From: Chelatococcus asaccharovorans
GTDB taxonomy: Bacteria > Pseudomonadota > Alphaproteobacteria > Rhizobiales > Beijerinckiaceae
DNA length: 64,000 nucleotides
Direction: 5' to 3'
Assembly (NCBI RefSeq): GCF_003201475.1
Contig: NZ_QJJK01000018.1
Location: forward strand, 38,794-102,793
This document shows positions 8,296 through 16,943 of the stretch, piece after piece. Position 1 is the first letter of the stretch, and every line of letters starts with the position of its first letter. The position numbers were made by a program, and so were the translations under genes. The notes beneath the pieces were generated by a model that saw nothing but the letters and a program-made list of their open reading frames with translations, did not search any database and was not told the DNA's origin.

Positions 8296-9648
8296 ATGAA
8301 CGGATCGGATGACCGCCTGCCGCCTCGGAGCCGTGAGCGCCGGCATTTCCTGCTGGGTATGGGGGCTGCGGCCGGCGGTGCGCTGGCTGCACCCGCAGCG
8401 CTTGCCGCAACCCAAGCGAACGCCCAGACCCAGGACAGGGCCGGAAATGCCGGAACGCAACATCATGTCACCGATGCGCCGACGGGCGATGCGTCAACCG
8501 AGGGCCGCTGGCCCTTCTATGGGGACTTCCAGCAGGGCATCATCACGCCGCGGCCCGCGGCCGGCATGATCGCCGCCTTCGACGTCATCGCGAAGACGCC
8601 GAAGGACCTGGAGGGGCTCTTCCGGATGCTCACCGAGCGCCTCGCCTTCCTGACACAGGGCGGCCGGCCGCCGGACCTCGACCCGAAGCTTCCACCGGCG
8701 GATTCGGGAATCCTCGGGCCGGTCGTCGCCCCGGACAACCTGACCGCCACGGTCTCCGTCGGTGCTTCGCTTTTTGACAGCCGCGACTGGCTCAAGCCGC
8801 TGAAGCCGCGGCATCTGCAGCGGATGACACGATTTCGAAACGACGCGCTCGACGCCGGCATCTGCCACGGCGACATCGCCGTGCAGTTCTGCGCCAACCG
8901 GCCCGATACGAACATCCACGCGCTGCGCGACGTGATGAAGATGATGCCGGACAAGCTCGTCTTGCGCTGGAAGCAGGAAGGCAGCGTCCCCGTCATTCCG
9001 CCAAGACCGGACGGGCGTGTCGAGAGCGCGCGCAATTTCCTCGGATTTCGTGACGGCTCGGCCAATCCCGACGCCGGTGACCGGGCGCTGATGCAGCGCA
9101 TCCTCTGGATCGACGGGGCGCGGGGCGAACCGGCCTGGGCCGAGCGCGGCACCTATCAGGCCATCCGCATCATCCGCAACTTTGTCGAACGGTGGGATCG
9201 CACGCCGCTGGGGGAGCAGGAACGCATCATGGGGCGCCGCAAGTCGAGCGGGGCGCCTTTCACCGGGACGACCGAGTTCGACGCACCGCATTATGCCGGC
9301 GACCCGCACGGGACCGTAACGGCTCTCGACGCGCATATCCGGCTCGCCAATCCCCGCACCACAGGATCGGAGAAGAACCTGATCCTGCGACGGCCTTTCA
9401 ACTACTCCAATGGTGTGACGAAATCCGGCCAACTGGAACAGGGTCTTCTGTTCATCTGTTACCAGGCCGATCTCGAGGCGGGGTTTATTACGGTTCAGCG
9501 TCGCCTCGATGGCGAGCCGCTCGAGGAATATCTCAAGCCCATCGGCGGCGGCTACTTCTTCGTGCTGCCAGGCGCGCGCGAGCCCGGCGATTACCTCGGC
9601 CGAACTCTTGTCGAAGCTGTACGTGCAGGCAACGCATCACCGACATAG
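8296..9648 (+). CDS. efeB: EfeB deferrochelatase/DyP-type heme peroxidase, Tat-exported
   Basis: 450 residues, starting 3 bases after the efeO stop. The N-terminus has a twin-arginine signal (RERRHFLLGMG, followed by an Ala-rich hydrophobic segment), so the protein folds with heme in the cytoplasm and is exported by Tat. The DyP signature GFRDGSANP holds the catalytic Asp, and AHIRLANPR carries the likely proximal heme His. EfeB is thought to act on ferrous iron or heme at the periplasmic face and to pass iron to EfeO and EfeU. Adjacent efeU, efeO and efeM support the assignment. Confidence 0.93.
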   Translation: MNGSDDRLPPRSRERRHFLLGMGAAAGGALAAPAALAATQANAQTQDRAGNAGTQHHVTDAPTGDASTEGRWPFYGDFQQGIITPRPAAGMIAAFDVIAKTPKDLEGLFRMLTERLAFLTQGGRPPDLDPKLPPADSGILGPVVAPDNLTATVSVGASLFDSRDWLKPLKPRHLQRMTRFRNDALDAGICHGDIAVQFCANRPDTNIHALRDVMKMMPDKLVLRWKQEGSVPVIPPRPDGRVESARNFLGFRDGSANPDAGDRALMQRILWIDGARGEPAWAERGTYQAIRIIRNFVERWDRTPLGEQERIMGRRKSSGAPFTGTTEFDAPHYAGDPHGTVTALDAHIRLANPRTTGSEKNLILRRPFNYSNGVTKSGQLEQGLLFICYQADLEAGFITVQRRLDGEPLEEYLKPIGGGYFFVLPGAREPGDYLGRTLVEAVRAGNASPT

Positions 9649-9664
9649 CACAAGGATCCATTCG

Positions 9665-10486
9665 ATGAGATTGAAGTATCTCCTCGCCGTTACGGCACTC
9701 ATGTCCACCCTCGGCGGAACAGCCTATGCCCAGCAGAATACGACGCTCGACCTGGTCGAACCGATCGCCGAATATAAGATCTACGTATCCGAGAAACTGC
9801 AACAGCTTGTCACGGATACAAAAGCCTTCACCGATGCGATCAAGGCGGGCAATGTCGACAAGGCCAAGAGCCTCTTTGCGCCGACCCGCATGAGCTATGA
9901 AGCGATCGAGCCGATCGCCGAACTGTTCAGCGATCTCGACGCCGCTATCGACTCGCGTGCAGATGACTATGAGAACGGCGAGAAGAACCCCGAATTCCCG
10001 GGCTTTCATCGTCTTGAATACGGACTATGGGAGAAGAACTCCACGGACGGCCTGGCGCCGATCGCCGACAAGCTCCTGGCTGATGTGACCCTGCTGCATC
10101 AGCGGATCACCGACATGGCGCTCCCGCCGGAAAAGGTGGTCGGCGGCGCGGCCGCCCTCATGGAAGAGGTCGCGGCCACCAAGATCTCCGGCGAGGAAGA
10201 TCGCTACAGCCACACCGATCTTTGGGATTTCAAGGGCAATTTTGACGGATCGGAGAAGATCTTTATCCTTGTCCGCCCTCTCATTGAGAAAAACGATCCC
10301 GCTTTCGTCAAGAAGGTTGCGGATAATTTCAACACTGTCGGCACAACTCTTGCCAAATACAAGAGTGGTGATGGCTATCAATCCTATGACAAGCTGACCG
10401 ACGACGATCGCAAGGTTCTGGCAAGCGCGGTGAATACGCTCGCGGAGGATCTGGCCACCCTGCGGGGGAAGCTTGGACTGAACTAG
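9665..10486 (+). CDS. efeM: EfeM: cupredoxin-less EfeO paralogue (M75 domain)
   Basis: 273 residues with a clean Sec signal peptide (MRLKYLLAVTALMSTLGGTAYAQ). The rest is a single M75/imelysin-like domain with FHRLEYGL giving the HxxE motif, and clear similarity to the C-terminal half of the EfeO upstream (SDLAD/HTDLWD, KSGDGY, YDK blocks). It lacks the N-terminal cupredoxin domain. AAGGA lies about 8 bases before the ATG. It is probably a second periplasmic iron-binding component. Its TAG stop is the last three bases of the CTAG that starts the next palindromic repeat. Confidence 0.88.
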   Translation: MRLKYLLAVTALMSTLGGTAYAQQNTTLDLVEPIAEYKIYVSEKLQQLVTDTKAFTDAIKAGNVDKAKSLFAPTRMSYEAIEPIAELFSDLDAAIDSRADDYENGEKNPEFPGFHRLEYGLWEKNSTDGLAPIADKLLADVTLLHQRITDMALPPEKVVGGAAALMEEVAATKISGEEDRYSHTDLWDFKGNFDGSEKIFILVRPLIEKNDPAFVKKVADNFNTVGTTLAKYKSGDGYQSYDKLTDDDRKVLASAVNTLAEDLATLRGKLGLN

Positions 10487-10651
10487 TGGAGCGAATTTGA
10501 CATTTGAGTCCCGCCTGACATGAGGCTCCAGATCAAATGTCAAATTCAAAAGCTCCACTAGAACCAATAACTTGCTAGTGGTTCTCGTGGCTCCGACATT
10601 TGCTCCGAGGCTCGTATCAGGCGGATGCAAATGTCGAAGCCGAACCACTAG
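10483..10651 (-). repeat. Bipartite CTAG-palindrome repeat, copy 2
   Basis: Full-length, 169 bases, same orientation as copy 1: hairpin B (CTAGTGGAGCGAATTTG ... AAGCTCCACTAG), spacer AACCAATAACTTG, then hairpin A (CTAGTGGTTC ... GAACCACTAG). The first CTAG contains the efeM stop codon. The paired core is GACATTTG/CAAATGTC in both hairpins. Confidence 0.9.
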
Positions 10652-10732
10652 TAGAGCGAATTTGGCATGTGAGCCCCGCCTGACATGGGGCTGCATATCC
10701 GGTGAACCGCAGTTCACCGGATATCCTCCAGG
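10652..10732. repeat. Mosaic of truncated palindromic repeats
   Basis: Directly after copy 2 comes a truncated B arm (TAGAGCGAATTTGGCATGTG, CCGCCTGACATGGGGCT), joined without a gap to a GTTCACC-type hairpin (ATCCGGTGAACC GC AGTTCACCGGAT) like the one at 6120-6160. The junction shows that the two repeat families recombine or insert into each other. It separates the convergent efeM and tctA genes. Confidence 0.7.
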
Positions 10733-10768
10733 CTCGACCGGGCGTGTTCCGGATGAGCCCGGAGCGCA

Positions 10769-12274
10769 TCAAGCATCCTCCTGGAACGCAACCTCCCGCG
10801 TCTTGCGAAAGCTTGGCCACAACACCATCGCCAGAGCGAATGCCGCCAGCGCCAGCAAGGCAGCGCTGATCGGATGTTCGACAAAGACCAGGAAATTGCC
10901 GTTCGAAAGCTGCAGGGCGCGGCTCATATATTCTTCGATCATCGGCCCGAGGATGAATCCGAGAAGCAGCGGCGCCGGCTCGCAATCGAGCTTGCACAGC
11001 ACATAACCTATAACGCCGAATATGGCGAGCATCGTGACATCAAAGGTGCTGTTGCTGATGCTCAGCACGCCGATAACACTGAAAAGCAGAATGGCCGGAT
11101 AAAGGAGATGATACGGCACGGACAACAGTCGCACCCACAGGCCGACCAGGGGCAGGTTCAGGATGACGAGGAACAGGTTGCCGATCCACATCGACGCGAT
11201 GATGCCCCAGAACAGTTCCGGCTGTTCCGTCACGACCGCCGGCCCGGGCTGGATGCCCTGAATGATGAGCGCACCAATCATCAGGGCCATGACGGGATTC
11301 GATGGTATCCCAAGGGTAAGCATGGGAATAAACGACGTCTGGGCGCCGGCATTGTTCGCCGCTTCCGGCGATGCGACCCCCTCGATCGCCCCCTTGCCGA
11401 AGCGCTCTGGCGTCGAGGAGATCCTTTTCTCGATCGTATAGGCGGCGAAGGAAGCCAGCATCGCGCCACCGCCCGGCAGGATGCCGAGAACCGAACCGAG
11501 TGCCGTCCCGCGGAGCACCGGGGCGATGATACGCTTCAATTCCTCACGGGTCAGCAGCAGGCTCGAGACCTTGTTCACCACAGTCTGGCTCGCTTCACCG
11601 TGCTCCAGGTTGCGAATGATCTCACCGAGGGCGAATACGCCCATCGCCACGATCACGAAGTTTATCCCGTCAGCGAGATTGTCGATATCGAAGGTGAACC
11701 GCTGCACACCTGAATTGACATCGGTTCCGACCAATCCGAGCAGCAGCCCGATCAGGATCATGCCGATTGCCTTGAGCAGCGATCCATGGGCGAGCACGAT
11801 CGACGCGACGAGGCCAAGCACCATCAACGAGAAATACTCGGTCGCGCCAAAGCTGAGGGCGAGGGTGGCCAGCGGCGGGGAGAACAGCGCCAGCACAAGC
11901 GTGGCGACTGTACCCGCAAAGAACGAGCCGAGCGCGGCGGTCGCCAGCGCCGTGCCGGCGCGTCCCTGACGCGCCATCTGATACCCGTCCAGCGCGGTGA
12001 CCATCGATGAGGATTCGCCAGGCAGGTTGATCAGGATCGCCGTCGTTGATCCGCCGTATTGTGCACCGTAGTAGATTCCGGCCAGCATGATGAGCGCCGC
12101 CATGGGCGGCAGGCCGAAGGTGATCGGAAGCAGCATGGCGATCGTCGCAACCGGGCCCAACCCCGGCAGCACACCGATCAGCGTGCCCAGGAGGACGCCG
12201 AGAAAGCAGTATGCCAAATTGAGAGGAGTAGAGGCGGCGTCAAAGCCTAGAGCGAGATTGGCAAGTATATCCAC
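10769..12274 (-). CDS. tctA: TctA large permease subunit of a tripartite tricarboxylate transporter
   Basis: 501 residues, about twelve membrane helices, the usual TctA length. Typical TctA blocks are [32 protein letters not shown] and GIPSNPVMALMIGAL. I chose GTG 12274 because GGGGAG lies 8 bases before it and the protein then begins like other TctA (VDILANLALGF); a longer frame to 12502 would overlap tctB. With TctB and the periplasmic TctC encoded just upstream it forms a proton- or sodium-coupled carboxylate uptake system. The substrate cannot be read, but the aromatic-type catabolic neighbours suggest an aromatic acid. Confidence 0.92.
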   Translation of the reverse strand: MDILANLALGFDAASTPLNLAYCFLGVLLGTLIGVLPGLGPVATIAMLLPITFGLPPMAALIMLAGIYYGAQYGGSTTAILINLPGESSSMVTALDGYQMARQGRAGTALATAALGSFFAGTVATLVLALFSPPLATLALSFGATEYFSLMVLGLVASIVLAHGSLLKAIGMILIGLLLGLVGTDVNSGVQRFTFDIDNLADGINFVIVAMGVFALGEIIRNLEHGEASQTVVNKVSSLLLTREELKRIIAPVLRGTALGSVLGILPGGGAMLASFAAYTIEKRISSTPERFGKGAIEGVASPEAANNAGAQTSFIPMLTLGIPSNPVMALMIGALIIQGIQPGPAVVTEQPELFWGIIASMWIGNLFLVILNLPLVGLWVRLLSVPYHLLYPAILLFSVIGVLSISNSTFDVTMLAIFGVIGYVLCKLDCEPAPLLLGFILGPMIEEYMSRALQLSNGNFLVFVEHPISAALLALAAFALAMVLWPSFRKTREVAFQEDA

Positions 12275-12287
12275 ACCGAATACTCCC

Positions 12288-12749
12288 CTAGCGGCCCAGC
12301 AGTGGGCCGACCACCGGTATTGGCAACCCGAGCGCGAATACGAAGACGATTGAGCACAACGCGGCCAGGCCGATGGCCAGCAGAATGCCCTGCGTCCAGC
12401 GGAATGAGGGGCTCGCCAGCGCCGCGATGAGGACGACCGCCGCGGATGCGACGGCAAGCCCGGCGGTGCGGACGAGAAATCCGAATGCCAACGTGGCGGC
12501 AACGATCAGGAGCGTTGGTTTGGTCGCGAACGCCCGGATGCTCTCGCCCTCCGATCGCAGCCCCTTCACCCCGACGGCCAGCCCGACCAGGACCAGCAAG
12601 GACGCAAGCAGGGCCGGGAAAAATCCTGGGCCTATGCGACTCGCCTGGCCGAATTCATAGCCCCGGCCAACAACCAAAAAGGCTATCCCGGTGATGACCA
12701 TGATTAAACCACTGAGGACGTCCTTGGGGTTGCTGACAAGCTTTTTCAT
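12288..12749 (-). CDS. tctB: TctB small permease subunit
   Basis: 153 residues with about four hydrophobic helices and the TctB-typical RIGPGFFPALLA segment near residue 40, with PIPVVGPLL at the end. The ATG at 12749 (MKKLVSNPKDVLSG) is preferred over upstream Met codons because it gives the family N-terminus. It lies 13 bases upstream of tctA in the same direction and belongs to the same membrane complex. TctB is poorly conserved, so the call rests on length, topology and position. Confidence 0.87.
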   Translation of the reverse strand: MKKLVSNPKDVLSGLIMVITGIAFLVVGRGYEFGQASRIGPGFFPALLASLLVLVGLAVGVKGLRSEGESIRAFATKPTLLIVAATLAFGFLVRTAGLAVASAAVVLIAALASPSFRWTQGILLAIGLAALCSIVFVFALGLPIPVVGPLLGR

Positions 12750-12909
12750 GTCAAATCCACACATACCTATACGCCACGATCGGCGGGCCGTTGTGATTTC
12801 GGGGCGACTGCGGCCGGTAGATCGCAGCTGAGGATTGGGCGACATCCCTGTATCCGAAGGGATTTGATTTGCCGGATACATATAATCTCGACCCGATGAG
12901 CTGGTAGGC

Positions 12910-13878
12910 TCACTGCTGCGCGATGCCGGCTTCCTTGATCACCCCCACCCAACGTGTGGTTTCCGCCGCGACCCGGGCGCGCATTTCCGCAGGCGTGCTG
13001 GTGTGAATTTCCCCGCCGACAGCCCCTTCTATGCGCGCTTTCACTTCGGGGTCGGCAACGAGTTTTGCGATTTCGGAATTGAGGCGGGCAATGATCGCAG
13101 GCGGCGTGCCCTTCGGGGCGACGATGCCCGCCCACGTGCTGACATTGAAATCCTTCAGGCCCGCCTCGGCCACGGTCGGCACATCCGGCAGGCCATCCCA
13201 GCGGCGATCGGACGTAACGGCCAGAGCTCGCAATTTCCCGGCCCTGATCTGCGGCGCGATGGTGACCGGGCTCGCAATGATGAGCGGGATTTCGCCGTTG
13301 AGTACGCTTGTGATCGCAGCGGCCTCGCCCTTGTACGGAATATGCGCCATCTGGACACTGGCGACCTTGTTCAGCAGCTCGCCTGTCAGGTGGTGCGTCG
13401 TCCCGATCCCAGCCGATCCGTATTTGACCGAGCCGGGCGCCTGCTTCGCGATAGTGAGAAGCTCTTGCAGTGTCTTGGCAGGATGATCCGTGCGCACCGC
13501 GAGAACAAAGTTGTATTCGACGATGTTCGACACCATCTCGAAACTGTCGACAGGGTCGAAGGCCAATGACTTGTAGAGCCCCTTGGCCACCGCATGTCCC
13601 CCTGTCACCAGGCCGATCGTATAGCCATCGGGCTCGGCCCGCGCGATTGCCGCTGCGGCGAGATTGCCGCCGGCACCGGGTTTCGGATCGACGACAACCG
13701 GCTGGCCCAATCTCTCGGAAAGAGGCTTGGCCACCAGTCGTGCTATGGTGTCGGCGCTTCCGCCCGGCGCGTAACCATGCAGCAAAGTGATCGGACGCGT
13801 CGGATACTCCGCCGCAATCGCACCGGCGGCCCATAGTCCCACGGCCACAACAGCTCCGAATACGCGCGCGCGCTTCAT
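12910..13878 (-). CDS. tctC: TctC/Bug family periplasmic solute-binding protein
   Basis: 322 residues starting at ATG 13878, eight bases after GGGAGGG. A Sec signal (RARVFGAVVAVGLWAAGAIAA) precedes the mature start EYPTRPITLL. Bug-family blocks are present: YAPGGSADTIARLVAKPLSE, PGAGGNLAAAAIARAEPDGYT and the IPYKG loop near the ligand carboxylate site. It delivers a carboxylated ligand to TctAB encoded just downstream. A frame extension to 14043 is rejected because it would put the signal peptide internally. A TTCGAA-type palindrome lies about 130 bases upstream. Confidence 0.92.
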   Translation of the reverse strand: MKRARVFGAVVAVGLWAAGAIAAEYPTRPITLLHGYAPGGSADTIARLVAKPLSERLGQPVVVDPKPGAGGNLAAAAIARAEPDGYTIGLVTGGHAVAKGLYKSLAFDPVDSFEMVSNIVEYNFVLAVRTDHPAKTLQELLTIAKQAPGSVKYGSAGIGTTHHLTGELLNKVASVQMAHIPYKGEAAAITSVLNGEIPLIIASPVTIAPQIRAGKLRALAVTSDRRWDGLPDVPTVAEAGLKDFNVSTWAGIVAPKGTPPAIIARLNSEIAKLVADPEVKARIEGAVGGEIHTSTPAEMRARVAAETTRWVGVIKEAGIAQQ

Positions 13879-14005
13879 CGCTTCACCCTCCCTTTGTCCG
13901 GCTCGTCGCGGCCGCTCAGCGATTGAGTTGACAGGCCTTTCGGCATTCCCGAGGGTCTGTCGCCTCAGTGCCGGCCTGCTGTTATCATTCTGCCAAGGCA
14001 ATACC

Positions 14006-14036
14006 ATTATTCGAAAATAGTCAATCTTTCGATAAT
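14006..14036. promoter_or_regulatory. Inverted-repeat operator candidate upstream of tctC
   Basis: ATTATTCGAAA and CTTTCGATAAT are imperfect inverted repeats separated by nine bases. Similar TTCGAA-centred sites occur at 17961-17992, 19000-19033 and 21381-21407, each in a promoter region of this island, so they may be bound by the GntR regulator encoded at 21461. Confidence 0.45.
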
Positions 14037-14164
14037 CTGGCAATGCATTGACGGCGGGTACGGGGATAGGCCAGACCGGATACTGGGGTGATACGCGGGA
14101 TTATCCGATTGCCCCCGCGTTCCTCTCGTCTACTGGACGCCACCCTGATCCATCCCCGATACAG

Positions 14165-15229
14165 CTAGAGATCGGCACGAAGCGCAGCGGGCCGCGCAAT
14201 GCCGAAACGATCGGCCAGGCTGGCGAGGCGCTTGCAGGTACCCCGCGCCAGAGGAATTCCGCGCAGCGCGCGGTCCGCCTCGGTGCGAAATCCACGCTCC
14301 CCGGGCATCAGGATTGCATCCACGCCCGACGCAGACGGCAATGCACGGATTGTCGATGCCAATTGGCGCAAATCTTCTTCGAAGCCCGCGCGCGATCCGA
14401 AGGCCGCGATATTCAAGGCCAACGCGATGCCATTCATGCGCCCGGCCTCCCCGCCGCGCAGCGCCGGCGCGATGATCGCATTGGCACAGAGCAGGCTGGC
14501 GAGAACCTCGATCATGAGCGACAGACCCGATCCTTTGGGTCCGCCAAGGGGCAGCAGCGTCGCCACCGCGGCCGCATTGGTTGTCGCCTGCCCGTCCTTA
14601 TCGATGCCCCAGCCCTCCGGAACAGGTGTCCCCGCGTCACGGGCCGCCATGATCTTTCCCAACGCCACGTTTGAGGTGGACATGTCGAGGATGATGGGAT
14701 CGCCGAACCCGACCGGCGCCGCGATGGCCAAAGGATTTGTGGAGACGCTGGCAACGGCCGCGCCGTGGTAGGCCATGAGAGGTCCGGAGGCCGTCATCAC
14801 GATGCCGACATGCCCGGCCAGGGCCGCCCGCATTGCATAGTAGCCGATCGCGCCGGCATGGGTAATATTGCGCGCCGAACACCAGCCAATGCCATGCGTT
14901 CCAGCGATCGCGACCGCCTCGTCCATCGCGGCGCACATGGCGGTCGCCCCCGGTGCCCGCCCGGATTCCTGGATTGCGATGGCGCCAGCCCGGTGGATGA
15001 TCTCCGGCTGCGCGTCCGGTACGATGACACCCTCCTCGACCATTTCGATGTAGCGCGGAATACGCAACACGCCGTGCGAATCCATCCCGCGCGCATTGGC
15101 CCAGACCAGGAGATCCGCGACCTCCTTGGCCCGCGGCGATGGGAAGCCTCCTTCAGCCAGAAGGCTCACCGAAAACGCCTTCAATGTCTCGAGGTCAATG
15201 CATGCCGACCTGGTCTCTGCCAGCGTCAT
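14165..15229 (-). CDS. Ldh2 / malate-lactate type NAD(P)-dependent dehydrogenase
   Basis: 354 residues of the Ldh2/MDG oxidoreductase family, which reduces 2-oxo acids or oxidises 2-hydroxy acids with an unusual NAD(P) fold. Family blocks: ARGMDSHGVLRIPRY with the catalytic-region His, SNP-like STNPLAIAAP, ILDMSTSNVALGKI, and LGGPKGSGLSLMIEVLA near the cofactor. The ATG overlaps the hydrolase stop as TAATG, so the two are co-translated. Substrate unknown; it could reduce an oxo acid left by ring cleavage. Confidence 0.9.
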   Translation of the reverse strand: MTLAETRSACIDLETLKAFSVSLLAEGGFPSPRAKEVADLLVWANARGMDSHGVLRIPRYIEMVEEGVIVPDAQPEIIHRAGAIAIQESGRAPGATAMCAAMDEAVAIAGTHGIGWCSARNITHAGAIGYYAMRAALAGHVGIVMTASGPLMAYHGAAVASVSTNPLAIAAPVGFGDPIILDMSTSNVALGKIMAARDAGTPVPEGWGIDKDGQATTNAAAVATLLPLGGPKGSGLSLMIEVLASLLCANAIIAPALRGGEAGRMNGIALALNIAAFGSRAGFEEDLRQLASTIRALPSASGVDAILMPGERGFRTEADRALRGIPLARGTCKRLASLADRFGIARPAALRADL

Positions 15230-16113
15230 TATCGCCCCCTGAGCGGCGTGGGAAAGAATTGATCAAGCCAGGACCGTATCAAGACCCGTGTCCGTGGCGC
15301 GTCCTTCTCCGACAACGGGAAATGGGAGGTGCCGTTTACCAACATCAACTCGGCCGGCGCGCCCGCCTTTTCGAACATCCGGATGGATTGTTCAGTCGGC
15401 GTGATCGAATCGTTCGCCGTGTGGAACAACAACAGAGGGCGTGGCGCGATATTCGCAATGACATCATCCGCCCGGAAATTATACATGCTTATCGCGGTCT
15501 CTACTGGCACCTCGAACAAGGCCTTGGGAGAGAGATTCTTGCGCAACGGCTCGGGAATCGGCACAACGTCGAAGCGCGATACCCAAAGGCTTTCGCCTGT
15601 TTCTTCCTTGTGCTTGCGCCCGGCTTCCAGAATCCCGGTGAACTTCGCCCAGGCCTCCGGTGTGGGATGCTGACCGCGAAACTTGCGCTCTCCGTCGCCC
15701 CAACCGCAGGAGGAAATGACGCAGGCAAAGCGCTCATCCACACCCGCCGTGTAGACGGCGACCGCCGCACCAAAACTATGGCCGATGACGCCGATACGCT
15801 CGGGATCGACTTCGTCGCGCTGCGCGATGAAGGTAAAGGCGTTCTTTGTGTCAGCGACCTGATCGAAACAGCGGACCTGGCCGCGCGCGCCCTCACTTTC
15901 ACCACATCCGCGCATATCGATACGAAAGGCGCAATAGCCGAAGTCTTCCAGCATACGCGCCTGTATTTCCGCATGAGACTCGTCTTTCGTGCCGACAAAT
16001 CCGTGCAAAACAATAAACGTCGGAAGCTTTTCCCCCGGCGTGTGGCCTTCCGGCACATGCAAGACGCCTGACAGTTTCAAGCCGTCGGAGTCAAAGGTGA
16101 GTTTGTGCTGCAT
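15229..16113 (-). CDS. Alpha/beta hydrolase (dienelactone/prolyl-peptidase-like)
   Basis: 294 residues, cytoplasmic. The nucleophile elbow is GHSFGAA (Ser near residue 112), the oxyanion region is VLHGFVGTKDESH, and the C-terminal His is in GTSHFPLS; the acid is likely the Asp in TANDSITP. ATG 16113 has AGGAGAG six bases upstream; a longer frame to 16182 lacks family sequence. In a cluster with a dioxygenase and an FAH-type enzyme, a C-C or ester hydrolase step of an aromatic pathway is plausible, but this is inference. Confidence 0.88.
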   Translation of the reverse strand: MQHKLTFDSDGLKLSGVLHVPEGHTPGEKLPTFIVLHGFVGTKDESHAEIQARMLEDFGYCAFRIDMRGCGESEGARGQVRCFDQVADTKNAFTFIAQRDEVDPERIGVIGHSFGAAVAVYTAGVDERFACVISSCGWGDGERKFRGQHPTPEAWAKFTGILEAGRKHKEETGESLWVSRFDVVPIPEPLRKNLSPKALFEVPVETAISMYNFRADDVIANIAPRPLLLFHTANDSITPTEQSIRMFEKAGAPAELMLVNGTSHFPLSEKDAPRTRVLIRSWLDQFFPTPLRGR

Positions 16114-16188
16114 TGGACTCTCCTTCTGCAGATAGGGTTGTGATGCAGCGCGACAAGCCGGCGCGCGGCGGGAAACGCCCACGGCCGC

Positions 16189-16743
16189 TCAAACCGAGGC
16201 TGCGATAAAATCTCTAAAGCGCGTCAGATGCGCCGTCAGAAAGCTCCGGCTGGTTTCGTCAGAGATGGTGCCGGACACGATGTCAATCTTCTCCCGCGCC
16301 GCACCGATCTGGACCTCAGGCTTCGCCATCACCCGCATATCCTGGGAGTGCAGGACATGGCGAATGGGCCCATGGGCACGAGCGCCGCCCAGGAGGCCCG
16401 GCGACACACTCCAGATTGCGGCTGGTTTCCCCTCCAGCGGGTTCGGGGATAGCCGCGAAAGCCAGTCGATCGCATTCTTCAACGCCCCGGGGATGGACCA
16501 GTTATACTCGGGCGTCACGATGAGGAGCGCATCGGCGCGCGATAGGGGCCGGGCCATGGCCTCGACCGCGGCGGGAACACCCGCGGCCATCACGTCCTGA
16601 TCGTAGTGCGGCAGCGTCCCGGGATTCGGCAGAACGATGAATTCCAGCCCGGCGGGTGACAGCCCCGCCGCCGCTCGTGCAACGACGCGCGACAAAGACG
16701 CTTTGCGCAGGGAACCTTCGAGAATAGCTATTGTTCTCGTCAC
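16189..16743 (-). CDS. NADPH-dependent FMN reductase family protein
   Basis: 184 residues with a flavodoxin-like fold. The flavin phosphate loop is GSLRKASLSR near the N-terminus, and the family motif PEYNWSIPGALKNAIDWLSR is complete. Such enzymes reduce FMN or quinones with NAD(P)H. It lies 75 bases upstream of the hydrolase and is probably first in a three-gene operon (reductase, hydrolase, Ldh2). It might supply reduced flavin to a partner oxygenase. A 10-base inverted repeat is 52 bases upstream of its start. Confidence 0.88.
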   Translation of the reverse strand: MTRTIAILEGSLRKASLSRVVARAAAGLSPAGLEFIVLPNPGTLPHYDQDVMAAGVPAAVEAMARPLSRADALLIVTPEYNWSIPGALKNAIDWLSRLSPNPLEGKPAAIWSVSPGLLGGARAHGPIRHVLHSQDMRVMAKPEVQIGAAREKIDIVSGTISDETSRSFLTAHLTRFRDFIAASV

Positions 16744-16794
16744 CCCTATTCCTCTCTTTGCAAGACCCGGAGCACGCCAGCGCGGATCAGGCGC

Positions 16795-16823
16795 AAATTG
16801 GATCAGTCCATGCGATCCAATTT
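16795..16823. promoter_or_regulatory. Perfect inverted repeat, probable repressor site
   Basis: AAATTGGATC and GATCCAATTT are perfect 10-base inverted repeats separated by nine bases, 52-80 bases before the FMN reductase start. The size and place suit a dimeric repressor of the GntR/FCD type. Its sequence differs from the TTCGAA sites elsewhere in the island, so a different regulator may bind. Confidence 0.5.
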
Positions 16824-16943
16824 TGCCGATACACGCGTCGATAGTCTGCGCATATCAAGTTTAGTGGAATGGCTGCAACAGATCAGATCCATCTGTCCTG
16901 CTTGGGACGGATCACGATACATTAAATCAGATGGACGAATGCA

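Noticed and set aside
10769..12502. 577-codon version of TctA
   Set aside because: The extra N-terminus overlaps tctB in another frame. GTG 12274 has a ribosome site and gives the normal 501-residue length.
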